NCBI RefSeq assembly: GCF_000182925.2
Contig: NC_026503.1
Span: forward strand, 4,340,001 to 4,404,000
Length of the DNA: 64,000 nt
Direction of reading: 5' to 3'
DNA from: Neurospora crassa OR74A
Taxonomy: Eukaryota > Ascomycota > Sordariomycetes > Sordariales > Sordariaceae
The notes under the pieces are model-generated. The model worked only from the letters and a program-made list of their open reading frames with translations, was not told where the DNA came from and did no database searches. A program made the position numbers and the translations under genes. The stretch's first letter is position 1. The number at the start of each line of letters is the position of its first letter. Below are positions 50,301 to 61,265 of this stretch, one piece after another.

Positions 50301-53300
50301 TACAAGCCTAGGGAACTGTATCAGGCACGATATCATTTTACACTAAGTTTTGTAATATGTTGGTTCCTTGACCGCATCACCACTTCTTGGCAGGATCTTG
50401 GGAGCCTAGTCCTTGCCTATTGTGTCCAACAAGCAAGCCAACAGCGTCAGAGTTCTGGCGAGAAAAGGGACCAGAGCGGCAGTCTAGAAGGCGCTGCTGC
50501 TTGCTTTTTCTCCCGATTTTCTTTTTTCCAATAGCAAAATGGCTCTCTGATTACCACTGAGTCCGACTGATGTAACAGATTCTTCAGTGCTGTAATCGAG
50601 TTGGCGAGTGAGACATGCTTCGAAGTGTTTTCGAGAACAGAAAGGAACCGAGTTGCAAAAGTATTACAGCCACGGCCATAACCCATCTTTGGACCTCAAG
50701 GCGGTCATCTTGCAATGGAAGGACGAAGCCATGGCCCTGAAATTACCGAAGGACCCGCGCAAAAAAACATGGAAAAAAAAAAAAAAAACCTTCCGAGATG
50801 AGAATTGCTGGTAGACTGCAAGCAAGTGATGATACCTTAACAGACTGGGGGCCAAGTGTAATCAACCTGGGGCAACATCAGTCAGAACTGCGGGGATGCT
50901 GCACAGCTTCCTGCTGAAGGCAAGGTGGCTAGAGCTGTCCCATCCACCGGATACGTATAGCCTGGATCTTGATGTAGCTTATCCGCATTTATGGGTCGTG
51001 AATGTCTTGTCTGTTCTTTGACCCCCGACACCTCAGGGTCTCAATCCAAGACAGGAGCCCTGCGACTTCGGCCCCAATGTTTGAGGACTAGGCTGTAATC
51101 CCGAAAGTCCGGTTCATGAGATGTGATGAACATCGGCAATGTCTTGCCTTTTATAGCGTCGCTTGGTTTAGGTCAACCTTCGCTAGTTAACGGTTGGCAA
51201 AGACCAACGGCTTCCTGGCGCGGGGGACACGAGGATTTTGCGCGGAGCTAGCCTTCCCAGGGCTGGACTCTCGTCAATCGGACAGCGGAGTGGGCCTGTT
51301 TCCCTAGTGAATCTAGCTAGCGAAGGTTAGTTTATGCCGTGTAATGAGGATACGAATAAAAATAAACCCGTGTCCAACTGTTGTCTTCAACGTTAGCAGG
51401 TGTTCAAGGGTGTGTTGGAAAGATGAAAAAACCTGTAGAAAATTAAAACACTGCGGTGAATGAATGCTTGAGAGAGCCTCGAGTGCTTTCACTTGCCTCC
51501 CTCGGGCTAGCAATATGAGGACCTCGTGCGGAGCAATATGCTGTTGAGGTGGTCATGTCTCAGCATTGTGAGCCCTGGAACCTTCACAGTGAAGGCGGCC
51601 ATGTACCAAAGCACCCAGGTTGTGATCTTACCGGCAACCAGATACGGGATGATCGAGCTCACACTTGTCGTCGTCTGCCAAAGACCACATAATATGAGGA
51701 GCGGTTGCGTAAGATATGCCGCGACTGTTGGGATGTCTTTCCGTAGTATTGTCTTTCATCCACCAATTTCGGCGCCGAGTTGCAACCCAGACAATGGAAT
51801 CCGTGGTTCGCCAAATAAGCTCTTTGGATTCGATGCAACAACATATGTCCCATGTTAATGCCAACCCCCCCTTTGGCAAAGAAATCTGGCTGCCAGAATT
51901 ACCGCAGTAGTTGCATTGACAGGGAACATGACAGTACAGTGTAGATCAGTCATACACAGTATATAGATCGGCGTGATGGAGTACCCCTTATCCGCTGGGC
52001 TCCGCCGAGTCCTGCACATTGAGGGTTGGAAATTCGACTACGCGCATAAACATGGCTCTTTGCGGCATAGGGCTGTCTTAGAACGTAGGTGGCTGAGTAA
52101 AGTTCTTGTTATCTCGCCGTCACCGACCTCGTCTAAGCTGGTGAAGCTATAGATCTGAGATGAGGTTTGTCCGGGAAAATACCCATGCCCCGGGGAGAAA
52201 TTGGGAGAGAAATCACTTGCTTTTGTCCAGATTCAAGACAGAAGACAGAAGACGACCGGCTTCGATGTGCATGCCACGGGAGAGCATAGGTATTCGGCTT
52301 ACACTACGCGTCGTTAACGTCTGCAAAGAAGCGACCTCGAATCAGCCATATTGGAGTGGCAATCTGACTCGTCAAATGGTCCCCTGTTATAACTCGTCGA
52401 GTTTCCGGGGGGTGGATGAGAAACCGGGAATCGGGGTCGTATCTGAAGCGAACCATATCGAGCCGCTTCAAAGTTAACAGCACCCCTGTGCACATCGCCG
52501 CCAGTGATTCGTGTTGGTGCTGACAGGCGTTTGGGAGGTGCATACCTACTGCACCGTAATGACAAACCCCGAGAAAGCCCGCGGACCATACCATGATGCT
52601 TGTCGAGACGGACGCAGCTTAGTTGAGGGCAGATGCTGCGGTCCCGCTGGCTGGCGCAGCCGGCGGATCGGCAAACCAGAGCCTGTTATGTCACAGCAAG
52701 AGTCGGATGATGGCTTTTTGGCCAGTGTAGGTACTGGTAGACTGCAGCTTCATTTCGTGATGAGATGAAGACAGAAGATGGTAGTTGCAGATGAGTGCCC
52801 ATGGTTGGATCGTGGGGTGACGACGCCGCCTCATGACTAGCAGAACAACAAGGCAACAAACAATAAAGGCAACAGATGGGCCAGAGGAGCAAGAAGAGGA
52901 GGTGTCCATTGTCGTGCGAACTGACCCACTACAACCACTCGCGCGCATGTTGGCTGGAAGCACTGGACCCAAACTCTCAGGACTAGACTTGATTGCCTCG
53001 TTCTCTAGGTAGCTTTCTTGTCATGCGAGACCAGGGCCCAGGGTACGTAAAATCGCAAGCTGCTGTTGTTTTGGGGAAAGAAGCTGAGGCGCTCTTGACA
53101 GAAGCAACGAGAGCCTCTTCACCGAGTCCTCCGGTCCTCCGGACCATTGCGTGGCCACCACGCGTTGGCGAGATTGTATTCGTCGGGGGACCGGAGTTTA
53201 TTTACGAGACTGTCGTCGACATGACGGATGTCGGTAGAATGTGGCTTGAATAGTCTGGAAAAGAAGAGGGTGATACCGACCATTGCTGCACACGGGTAGA

Positions 53301-54069
53301 GAGGTTTAGATAGGGACCAGCAGTCTGGAAATCCCACGCACCTGGGCTGGACCTGTGTGTATGTGTGTGTGTGCTGTGTGCCTGTCAGGGCCTCTCTGGC
53401 CGGGTTCGTTTCTTGCCCCTTGACTGAAACTTGGGAGTGTGGTAGTGTTGGGTACGATATGCACGACGAGACCGGCGACAAGAAAGTGGCTCATGAATGG
53501 TGGAATGCTGCCCATGGCGGCAGGCTCATGCCTTCCTGATCATGAAATCAGTACCTCCCATCGTCCATTGATGCAAGGTGGAGTTGAAAATGGACGGATC
53601 ATGAAATTCCCGGATGCCGAGGAACATGAACTATAGACGGGAGTATAGAGGTAGTGAGGTACGTCCCGTCTCGGGCATTGGATTGGGCCGGATGGTGAGG
53701 AATGGTGGAGGAAGTTGCCCCTGCCTTGGGAAAGAGGAAATAGAAACATCAACGACACAGAAAAAAAAAAAGTTGAAAGAAAAAAGAAAAGGGCGGGGTC
53801 AGGCAGGGCACCAACACTGGACGGAGCAAAGCCCGAGTGCCCTGCAGTACAGTGAGATGAGGGGATTTAGGTTAGGTGGTTCTTCTTGGTACCTTAGCAA
53901 GAAATTGGCGGCTACTGCCCTGTAGCGGACGGGCTGCAGTTTGGAGTTACTACCTGTGTAACAGCGATCACACGCCCTGGCGGACAGCCTTAAACAGAAA
54001 GCGGGTCCCGGGGAATCTTTCCTTTCCCTGTCGAGTGTCTTTCATTGCGAGCGCAAGCTTGTGCGTGTC

Positions 54070-54100
54070 TACCTCTAGTGTGTACACTACGGTAGAGGTA
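54070..54100. repeat. Inverted repeat with TACCTCTA / TAGAGGTA arms
   Basis: Eight-base arms at 54070-54077 and 54093-54100 enclose the palindrome GTGTACAC. Confidence 0.6.
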
Positions 54101-54240
54101 GGTACCCTGGATGCCTGGGCTCCCCAGGGCTGGCAAGTGCAATACGCTAGCGAATGCGGGTGAGTGCTGGAGTGCAACGCTGAGCAAACTTTAACCGAGA
54201 CTGGACCTCTTGTCCCCGAGCCCCGGTCTTACCTACCTCT

Positions 54241-54256
54241 ACTACACTAGTGTAGT
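54241..54256. repeat. 16-bp perfect palindrome
   Basis: ACTACACTAGTGTAGT reads the same on both strands. It lies between two other inverted repeats with TACCTCTA-type arms. Confidence 0.7.
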
Positions 54257-54333
54257 GTATCATCGCGAAGGAGTTCTTTCCCCAGCTCGGTGAGAATGGG
54301 ATGGATGGTGGATGTGACCACCTAGATACCTGC

Positions 54334-54359
54334 CTAGAGGTAGGTACAGGTACCTCTAG
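54334..54359. repeat. Inverted repeat with CTAGAGGTA / TACCTCTAG arms
   Basis: Nine-base perfect arms around an eight-base spacer; the arms reuse the word in the 54070-54100 repeat. Confidence 0.6.
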
Positions 54360-56233
54360 ATGATGGGATCGCCCCCCAACCCTCGTCCTCCCTCAACGCT
54401 CTTTCCCCTTTGCAGCCCAAAGGGATTGACCGCCCGCTCATTGTGTCGACCATTTGGGGCAGGAGCAGCACAGAGAACGAAGAAAAAGAAAGAAAAAGGA
54501 GGAACATCCATCATTGCAACCCTCAACAGGAGACGGAAAGAGACAGGTCAGCGAAGACGGGGCAGACGGGGCCCTTGGCTTGACCTTTCTCGCTCGTAAT
54601 TCGGCAGCGGGCAACAATCCATGATGGATCTCATCGACGGCCATCTAGCAGGAGCGCTCACAGATCTGTCCTCCAGATTGGCTCGCTAGGTAACTTCTTG
54701 CTGCATCTCCGGGCCCTGGTGGACACGTGCCGGGGGAGGGGGTCGTAGCCTCTGTTATCTACCTACTAACTCCAACGAACAAGTCCCGTCATCTTTTCTC
54801 CACTACCAATTTCACGCCATCATCATCATCATCATCAGGTACTAGAGCTACCTACCTCAACCTACCTTACCAAGAAGTAGTCCAGAGCCATCCCCTCTCA
54901 GCTTGGCCACATCATCTCACTGCAGTCAGTCCAACAAACAGCCCAGTGGCGTCTTTATATGGGATGATTGGGGCGTGAGTTGTGGCCCTATGCGATGAAC
55001 TTTGACCTCGGCTACCTAGGTACAGAGCATCGATCAGCTACACAAACAAACTCGAAGCACCATGACCAGTTTCTCAAGAAAGACGGGACTCTTAGTTGCC
55101 GTCATCCAGATTTTCGGGCGCTACAAGCCGACGAAAGGACCACAATCTCGGTCACAGACTCACAGCCCGTCACGGTCGGTCCCAGTCGCAGTGACACCCT
55201 CCAACTTGGCTTCTCATTACTAGGTGTGGCACAGAGCCCCCTTTGTCCGTCCTGTGCAAACACCGCGTCCAACTGAACAGGGCCACCACATGAGCTTTTC
55301 CTTTTGTCAACAGCATCCAATAACATCATGGCCATCAGAGAGATAGCGACAGGGCCCACGAGGCTGCCTAGGTGACTGATGGATCATCATGTTGATTTCA
55401 TTCGACGGCATTCTTCCGTTGTCGAGACTGAGCCAAAACACCTTTGCCCTTTACTACTCGGTTTGCCGCAAAGTGAAAGACGGCATCCGTTCTCGTTTTG
55501 TTCCAAACTCAGACCGTATCTATCATCACTGGCACTCAGTGTGGACATTTTTGGCTCTGCATGTCCCACACTCATCTCTCTTCTCTCCTCTCTCCTCTTT
55601 GAGGTCTCACCATCTGTCGTCAACATTGTCCACGGTGCTGGGTGTGGACTGTGACGTGCCTGGGCGACCACCACCTGCGCAACCCTTCGTTGCTCCATTG
55701 CTTGCTTACATATCCCCCCCCCTGTTGACACAGTAACACCCCCTCCGTTCCTGAGTCAACCTAGAAACCCATCCCATCCCCTTGTTCAACAGCCTTTCAT
55801 CGTTGACGCCAGGCTACCTACCCTTAGCGCGGCATCTCCCAAGGGTACTTACGCGGTGCAGATCGAGACCGTCATCGTTCGTTGTTACCGTTGTCCTTTT
55901 GAACAGACGTACATGTTGCTCGGTGGTGTACAAAGGTACACTAACGCCGAGTACAATGCAGATCAGGGCCTCGCAAAGTTGGTGTAACGGACATTTTGCC
56001 CGGCCCCGACAGCTGTTCCATTCCCAATGGTTCCCCTTTATGGTTGCTGCTGACTTCCACGCCTTCCAAACCAAATCTAGCGCTTCCATGCTGCAGCGGC
56101 CAGGATATCAGACAGTGTCAGGAAGAAAAGACCCCGAAGCTGATTAACCCGCTTTCTGGATTGCCAATGATCGACCCGCCTAGTCTACTTTGGCATCCCT
56201 GCTAGGCAATCTACAGTCTTGGGTCTTATTCGT

Positions 56234-56258
56234 CCCTCTCTCTCTCTCTCTCTCTTGA
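56234..56258. repeat. CT dinucleotide repeat
   Basis: About twelve CT units in the presumed velvet gene promoter. Confidence 0.85.
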
Positions 56259-56296
56259 GACGTAGTAGTGCACTTAGGTAGGATAGCCTCAAGAGA

Positions 56297-56319
56297 CCCC
56301 CCCCTCCCCCCCCCCCCCC
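56297..56319. repeat. C homopolymer tract with one T
   Basis: Two C runs (8 and 14) separated by one T, upstream of the velvet gene. Confidence 0.85.
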
Positions 56320-57198
56320 TTCTTCATTCATTCTTCCCCGTTCCTCAAAGTGCTGGGCAAGACACTATCCAATATACTCTCTTCCTTCATAATGTCAGCC
56401 TTTCTTTAATCTCCCCAGTTGTCAACTACCCCGGCTTTGCCATATTGCCTCAATATATTCTCTCCAGCCTACCCGTTCCTACATCTGCCCTGGCCCTACA
56501 ATATCCAACCAGTCTGATTGCTTAGCCTTGGATTTGCTCCTTCAACACCTCAGCATTTCACTTAAGCGCCTTTTACACATAAGCGCCTCGCCCCTGCGTG
56601 CCACTGCCACCCGCTTTGGCCTTATTGTCCTCGAAGAGACCAGCAAGATAAAGCATTGCTCGGAGTCGATACACATAGGCCTGCCTGTACACCAACGCTT
56701 CCGGCTACTGCAACTGTGGTTTTTGTGCCTCGAGGGACCACCGCGGTGGGCTGTCATCCTGCTCAAGCAACACACTCAAGTACCACTCGGCTACCTACAG
56801 TAGAGACCGCCATCCAACATCCCGCCCCAGCGAAACCTCACACAATTCACCTGTACCTCTACGCCGGCCTTGTTCTCACTCCTGGAACCCGGAATTCGCC
56901 AAGTATACCCACGGCCTTGCATGTAACACCAGACGCCTGCACTGCTGGCATCTGTCTTGGTTGGACCTATTGTTCTCCCAATGTAAGACATGCCGCTCAT
57001 GCTCCATCCCAGAACCCAGTTATCTGGGTTCGTATCGGTTCTTGGTCGGAAGCAAAACCGGCTCAAACTGCATTCCTTCGCTCCTGCTTCGCTGTTGCCA
57101 TCTTGCTACACAGCAGCAGCATCGCCGACCTAGAAGATCCCTTGACTGACACTGCCTACCTATAGAACCATAACCACCATCTTACGCCCTCTTCCTCA

Positions 57199-58648
57199 AT
57201 GTCTACTGCTGTCGAGTCTTCTCATCATATTTTTGGCACCACTTATACGCTCAACAACATGTCTCGATCACTTCACACTCCCTACGAGGCCTACTCCTCA
57301 AGGCAGGCACACTACATGCCAGAGCAGCAATCACATCAGCCGCACTTGTATCGCCAACAGCAACAACACAGGCTGCCTCCCGTGACTACCATTCTACCCG
57401 TCATTGGTTCTGGTCCCGTTTCTTCTTCCTGCGATCCAGTTTACCGAGGCCATAGCCAGACTTATTACTCCGACTACCCAACTCCTTCACCAGTGGGACA
57501 AACACCTCCTCAACTCCCCATTACCTATAGCGAGGCTCGTTCTTATCATGGGAGGCAACTAGACGGCCGTCTATCCCCAGCCTATTCCACTGCCGCCAGT
57601 GAAAGGTCAACTGTTGAGTCAACCTACGAGCCTCGTTCAAGGCAAACAAGCAACGGTCATCAGGCGCATGTTGAGCCATCTTGGCCACCGTTCCACCAGC
57701 AGCCCTCACGATTAAGACAGGAGTCATCCAGCCATTTCACCATGGTACGGAAAGCCTCGACACTCGACAACAACCACAACAGCAACAACTCTCCATCATC
57801 GGAGGGATCACAAACCCCATCCAGCTCCCAGCAAGGTGGTTCCCCAAGGCAGGAATCCCGGCCCATGAGCATATCCAACCTCATAAGCACCGAAAACACC
57901 AGAAACAAGCGGAACCCGGTCACCCTACCACCACCACCCTCAGGCAAAAAGACCGATTACCGAATCTTCGTCCGTCAACAGCCCTTCGCCGCCCGCAGCT
58001 GCGGCTTCGGCGAGCGCGACCGGCGCGTCATCGACCCGCCGCCCATCGTGCAGCTGACCATCCACAACGACACGCTCTCACGCGAGGAGCACAGCCGACT
58101 CCTGCGGCATCAGTTCAGCGTCATTCACTGCAGTATCTGGGACGAGACGGGCGTCAAGGACATGAGCAGCATGCCCGAGGATTTCCGGCAGCAGCGGCGT
58201 TTGATGGGGGACGCTGGTTGCGTCCCCCTTTGTAGGGTTAGATGAGAACGGCGAGGAGGGCTGTTTCTTTTGTTTCCCCGACCTGAGCTGTCGCACGCCG
58301 GGGACGTTTCGGCTCAAGTTTGCGCTGGTCGTGCTGGACCCCGCGAGGATGATGGCGGGTGATAGGAGTAGTATTGTCGCGACGGTGATGAGCGAGCCGT
58401 TTCACGTGTATAATGCCAAGGATTTCCCGGGGATGAAGGCGAGTACGCCATTGACAAAGAGACTCAAAGGGCAGGGGTGTTTGATCAGTATCAAGAAAGG
58501 GAATGAGAAGGGAGGGAACGGGAGTGGGAGCAAAGGCGACAGGGAGGAGGAGAGTGGGGAGGAAGATGATGAGGATGCGGATGGGGAAGAGAGCGGGAGG
58601 GGAGGAGGGAAAAAGGGGAGGAAAAGGCAGAAGAGGGTGTCTTCGTGA
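57199..58648 (+). pseudogene. velC: VelC-type velvet regulator, reading frame broken by one base
   Basis: Velvet-domain transcription regulator, nuclear, involved in development and secondary metabolism. The first frame runs 57199-58245: MSTAVESSHH, then a disordered Ser/Gln/His-rich part, then the velvet domain from KKTDYRIFVRQQPFAARSCG and VIDPPPIVQL. At RQQRRLMG the frame leaves the family and soon stops. From 58207 the next frame continues as GTLVASPFVG, EGCFFCFPDLSCRTPG, VYNAKDFPGM and CLISIKKGNEK, to TGA at 58648. The break lies in a run of five G (58206-58210), where four would keep frame; without it the protein would be about 482 residues. The HCSIWDETG insert and GCFFCFPDLSCRTPG point to VelC rather than VosA or VelB. 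No intron explains the shift. It may be a sequencing error or a true mutation, so the pseudogene label is provisional. The tail is Gly/Glu/Lys-rich. Confidence 0.8.
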
Positions 58649-58946
58649 AGGTGTATTCGATTTTGATAATCGGTTTTCTTTTCTTTATTTTTTTTTTTTT
58701 TGTCTTTTTTTTTTCTCTCTTCTTTTCTTCCCGGGGGTTCACCCATTCTACGGTTCACGACTCGCTATATACCCATTTTCATTTCTTTCTACTTCGCAAT
58801 GTATGGTTTCAATCGAAAGCATTTCACCTTCATTAAGAGCGTTCCGCAAATTGGCGCATTGAGGGTTTCAGCACATTAGCAAACTGCTTGCTATGTTCCA
58901 TACTCAACATCATCTTCTCCGATAAGTTATCAATGATCACTTAACA
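58649..58946. other. Velvet gene 3' flank
   Basis: T-rich 3' flank with runs of T (58686-58712), no gene. Confidence 0.6.
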
Positions 58947-59017
58947 GCGCCAGTGGTTTAGTGGTAAAATCCATCGTTGCCATCGATGGGCCCCGCGTTC
59001 GATTCGCGGCTGGCGCA
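58947..59017 (+). tRNA. tRNA-Gly (GCC)
   Basis: Acceptor stem GCGCCAG pairs with CTGGCGC, with discriminator A at 59017. D arm TGGTTTAGTGGTAAAA. Anticodon stem CATCG/CGATG with loop TTGCCAT, anticodon GCC (58979-58981). T arm CGCG-TTCGATT-CGCG. No intron. A T run at 59022-59036 is a pol III terminator. Confidence 0.96.
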
Positions 59018-59021
59018 AATC

Positions 59022-59036
59022 TTTTTTTTTTTTTTT
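59022..59036 (+). terminator. Pol III terminator of tRNA-Gly
   Basis: Run of 15 T starting five bases after the mature tRNA end. Confidence 0.85.
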
Positions 59037-59077
59037 CCTTGACATTTATTTCCCTCCCCCTCCTTAGTTTCCACCAC

Positions 59078-59083
<6 letters not shown>

Positions 59084-59119
<36 letters not shown>
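59084..59119. repeat. 36-T homopolymer tract
   Basis: Uninterrupted T run, followed by shorter T runs. Its exact length is likely uncertain in any assembly. Confidence 0.85.
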
Positions 59120-60017
59120 CTTTTTCTTTTTGTTGTTATTTCCATTTGTTCGAAATTTGGGCGAGGGGAGAGGAAGGAAAGAAGGACTGGCTAGCTGATC
59201 ACGATACTCTACTGGTTCTTTTTTCCTTTCCCATCATGCATTATGGAAGGAAGGTTCCAAAGGAGATGGGACGAATAGGGAAAGAGCAACTACATTACTT
59301 CTACCATAGGCAACAATGGAAAGAAACAACTAAGAGAAACCAGCAAACCAGCAAGACTCCGTCAGAGCCCATCACACAGTCCAATCTGTAGCCCATTTCA
59401 TCATGTTAGGTTCTAACTAAGAGCTAGGTCGAACAACGAGCACCGGGTTATTGGCAGCTCAGGGAAGTGAGGGATAGACACCTCAACAGGAGTTCTCAAC
59501 GGGCGAAACGTAGATCTTGGTCAGACAAGTAGCCGAGAACATGTCAGTCACAGCTCATCAACGGAAGCCGCTCGCTTATTGGGGTTATCGTCCGTCTACT
59601 AGCGAGGGAAGCTACGACGTAGGTTCCAGTCCGCTTTTCTTATTCTGTCCAGCTGCTTCAATTATTGGCCACAATCTGAACAACCTCTATCAATCAAAAT
59701 TCTCGGAGACATGTGAAAGGGGACTTGAAAAGTGAGTTAATTCAGAGATGCATTTCACTTGAGGGGGGAGATCTACCTGGTACTGGCGTAGATTACCAGA
59801 CCTTGATATAATGATTTGGAGGTTTGTGATCATGATATGATGCTTTATGGCGACTGGGTCAATGGAAACGGGCACGTAGGATTTCGTCAACCTCGCGAAG
59901 TCGTTTGAGTTCATAATATGCTTCGTTGACTGTAGAGCTTTGTTACTTATCTACCTAGTTACCTAGTTGGTCAGTTACCTGGTTACCCATCTACCTGAAA
60001 ATATCTACATACCCAGC

Positions 60018-60050
<33 letters not shown>
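60018..60050. repeat. ACTT tetranucleotide repeat
   Basis: About eight perfect CTTA/ACTT units. Confidence 0.95.
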
Positions 60051-60280
60051 CCACGTGCCTCTATAATTCCATCTATCCAAAGCCCAACTAGCAATGTCTT
60101 CGTTGGATCCGACAGTATCATGAGGTTCCCAATCAAACCTCTGACTCACTCCGTCCAATCACTCTCACCACTCTGTTTACTCTGTACTCTATCCACTGTG
60201 TTCACTCTATCTACTATATTCACTTCCATCACCCCAACTCACCCCAACTCAAACACCTTTCTAACCGAAGGTATGTCTCA

Positions 60281-60378
60281 CCTCTTTCTCTCCCTCTCCC
60301 TCTCTCTCCCTCTCCCTCTCTCCCCTCTCCCTCTCCTCCCTCTCTCCCCTCTCCCTTGAGCCCCTCCCCCCCCCCCCT
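60281..60378. repeat. CTCTCC polypyrimidine tract
   Basis: Nearly uninterrupted C/T over about 70 bases, then a 12-C run. Mirror-symmetric segments could form triplex DNA. Confidence 0.85.
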
Positions 60379-60679
60379 CGGATTTCATGATCTCCTCTCC
60401 AGGGTATACAGGTACAAGTCCGTTGTTTTTCTCCGAGCCGCTCGCCCTCCCTAGGTATTCTACTGTGTACATCGATACACGTGTTCGATACGGGTATACA
60501 TGCCACTGCACAGTATGATTAAACATCACATAAAAGCCCGAGGTTCGTTCGATATGGGCATCTAGTATTATCGTTGCTTTTGCTGGCTACACTAGTTCCT
60601 TCAATGTCTTGAGTCAATCTTCGCCTGTTGCGTAGTTGTGTGGGTAGGGCTTGCTATTACTTGTCCTGGGGATCTGGGA

Positions 60680-60740
60680 TAGGGTAGGGTAGGACAGGGT
60701 AGGGTAGGGTAGGGTAGGGTAGCGGTAGGGTAGAGGTAGG
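60680..60740. repeat. TAGGG pentamer array
   Basis: About nine TAGGG units with variant units (AGGAC, AGCGG, AGAGG). It looks like the telomere repeat TTAGGG but lacks the second T, so it is interstitial and not telomeric. Confidence 0.9.
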
Positions 60741-61265
60741 GGAGACGTAGGGACTGGGGTTGGTAGGTAAGGTAGGTAAAGAGAGTGATGGCTTGTGTAA
60801 CCGTTTGCTATAACTAGGAGACCTACGGAGTTGGACTACTAACCGACCTTTTATCGACACCGATGGTGATGGTGATGGGGAGGATGTATCCCGGGATCAT
60901 GCATTGGTGATGGAATATCTGGAAAGTGGAAGTTGGGGCGGGACGGGAATCAGGCGTCGGAATTGATAAGATGGGTGCGAATAGGTAGGTACGTGGTCAG
61001 TTAAAGAGGACCGGGGAGGTACAAGTCAAGGAGCAGATGGAGGTGATGATGGTAACAAACGGCTGGAAGGCCATAAGGAACGGTGAGATGAGTGCTGGAG
61101 CGGTGAGACAGCGGCACTTTTCCTCGTAGAAAGATTTCACTAGCTTCTGGCTTATCTGCTGATATTGAATATGATATCAATGGTGTGAATTTCGTGGCTT
61201 TCGTCTCTGGGGAACCAACAGTCGTCCGCCTCCCTGACTACGCCGGGGCAGACTCCTTTGATGTT

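Larger units (their letters stand above)
47335..57198. other. Gene-poor region of almost 10 kb
   Basis: No gene was supported. The longest ORFs (such as 51526-51858 and 52691-52972) lack recognisable domains. CCTA/TAGG words are dense, there are CT and C homopolymer repeats, and palindromes cluster near 54.1-54.4 kb. The last kilobase is C/T-rich and is the probable promoter and long leader of the velvet gene. No clear transposon or strong AT skew was seen. Non-coding transcripts are possible. Confidence 0.5.
59018..61265. other. Intergenic spacer rich in simple repeats
   Basis: It holds a 36-T tract (59084-59119), an ACTT array, a CTCTCC polypyrimidine tract with a 12-C run, and a TAGGG pentamer array. 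No gene is supported. Confidence 0.6.

Noticed and set aside
51526-51858. 110-codon ORF in the gene-poor block
   Set aside because: Hydrophobic pieces are present, but no family pattern, intron signals or supportive flanks were found.
56656-57165. 169-codon ORF upstream of the velvet gene
   Set aside because: C-rich leader DNA with a Pro/Thr/Ser translation and no motif.
60680-60740. Chromosome end at the TAGGG array
   Set aside because: Genes continue on both sides and the unit is a pentamer, so it is not a telomere.
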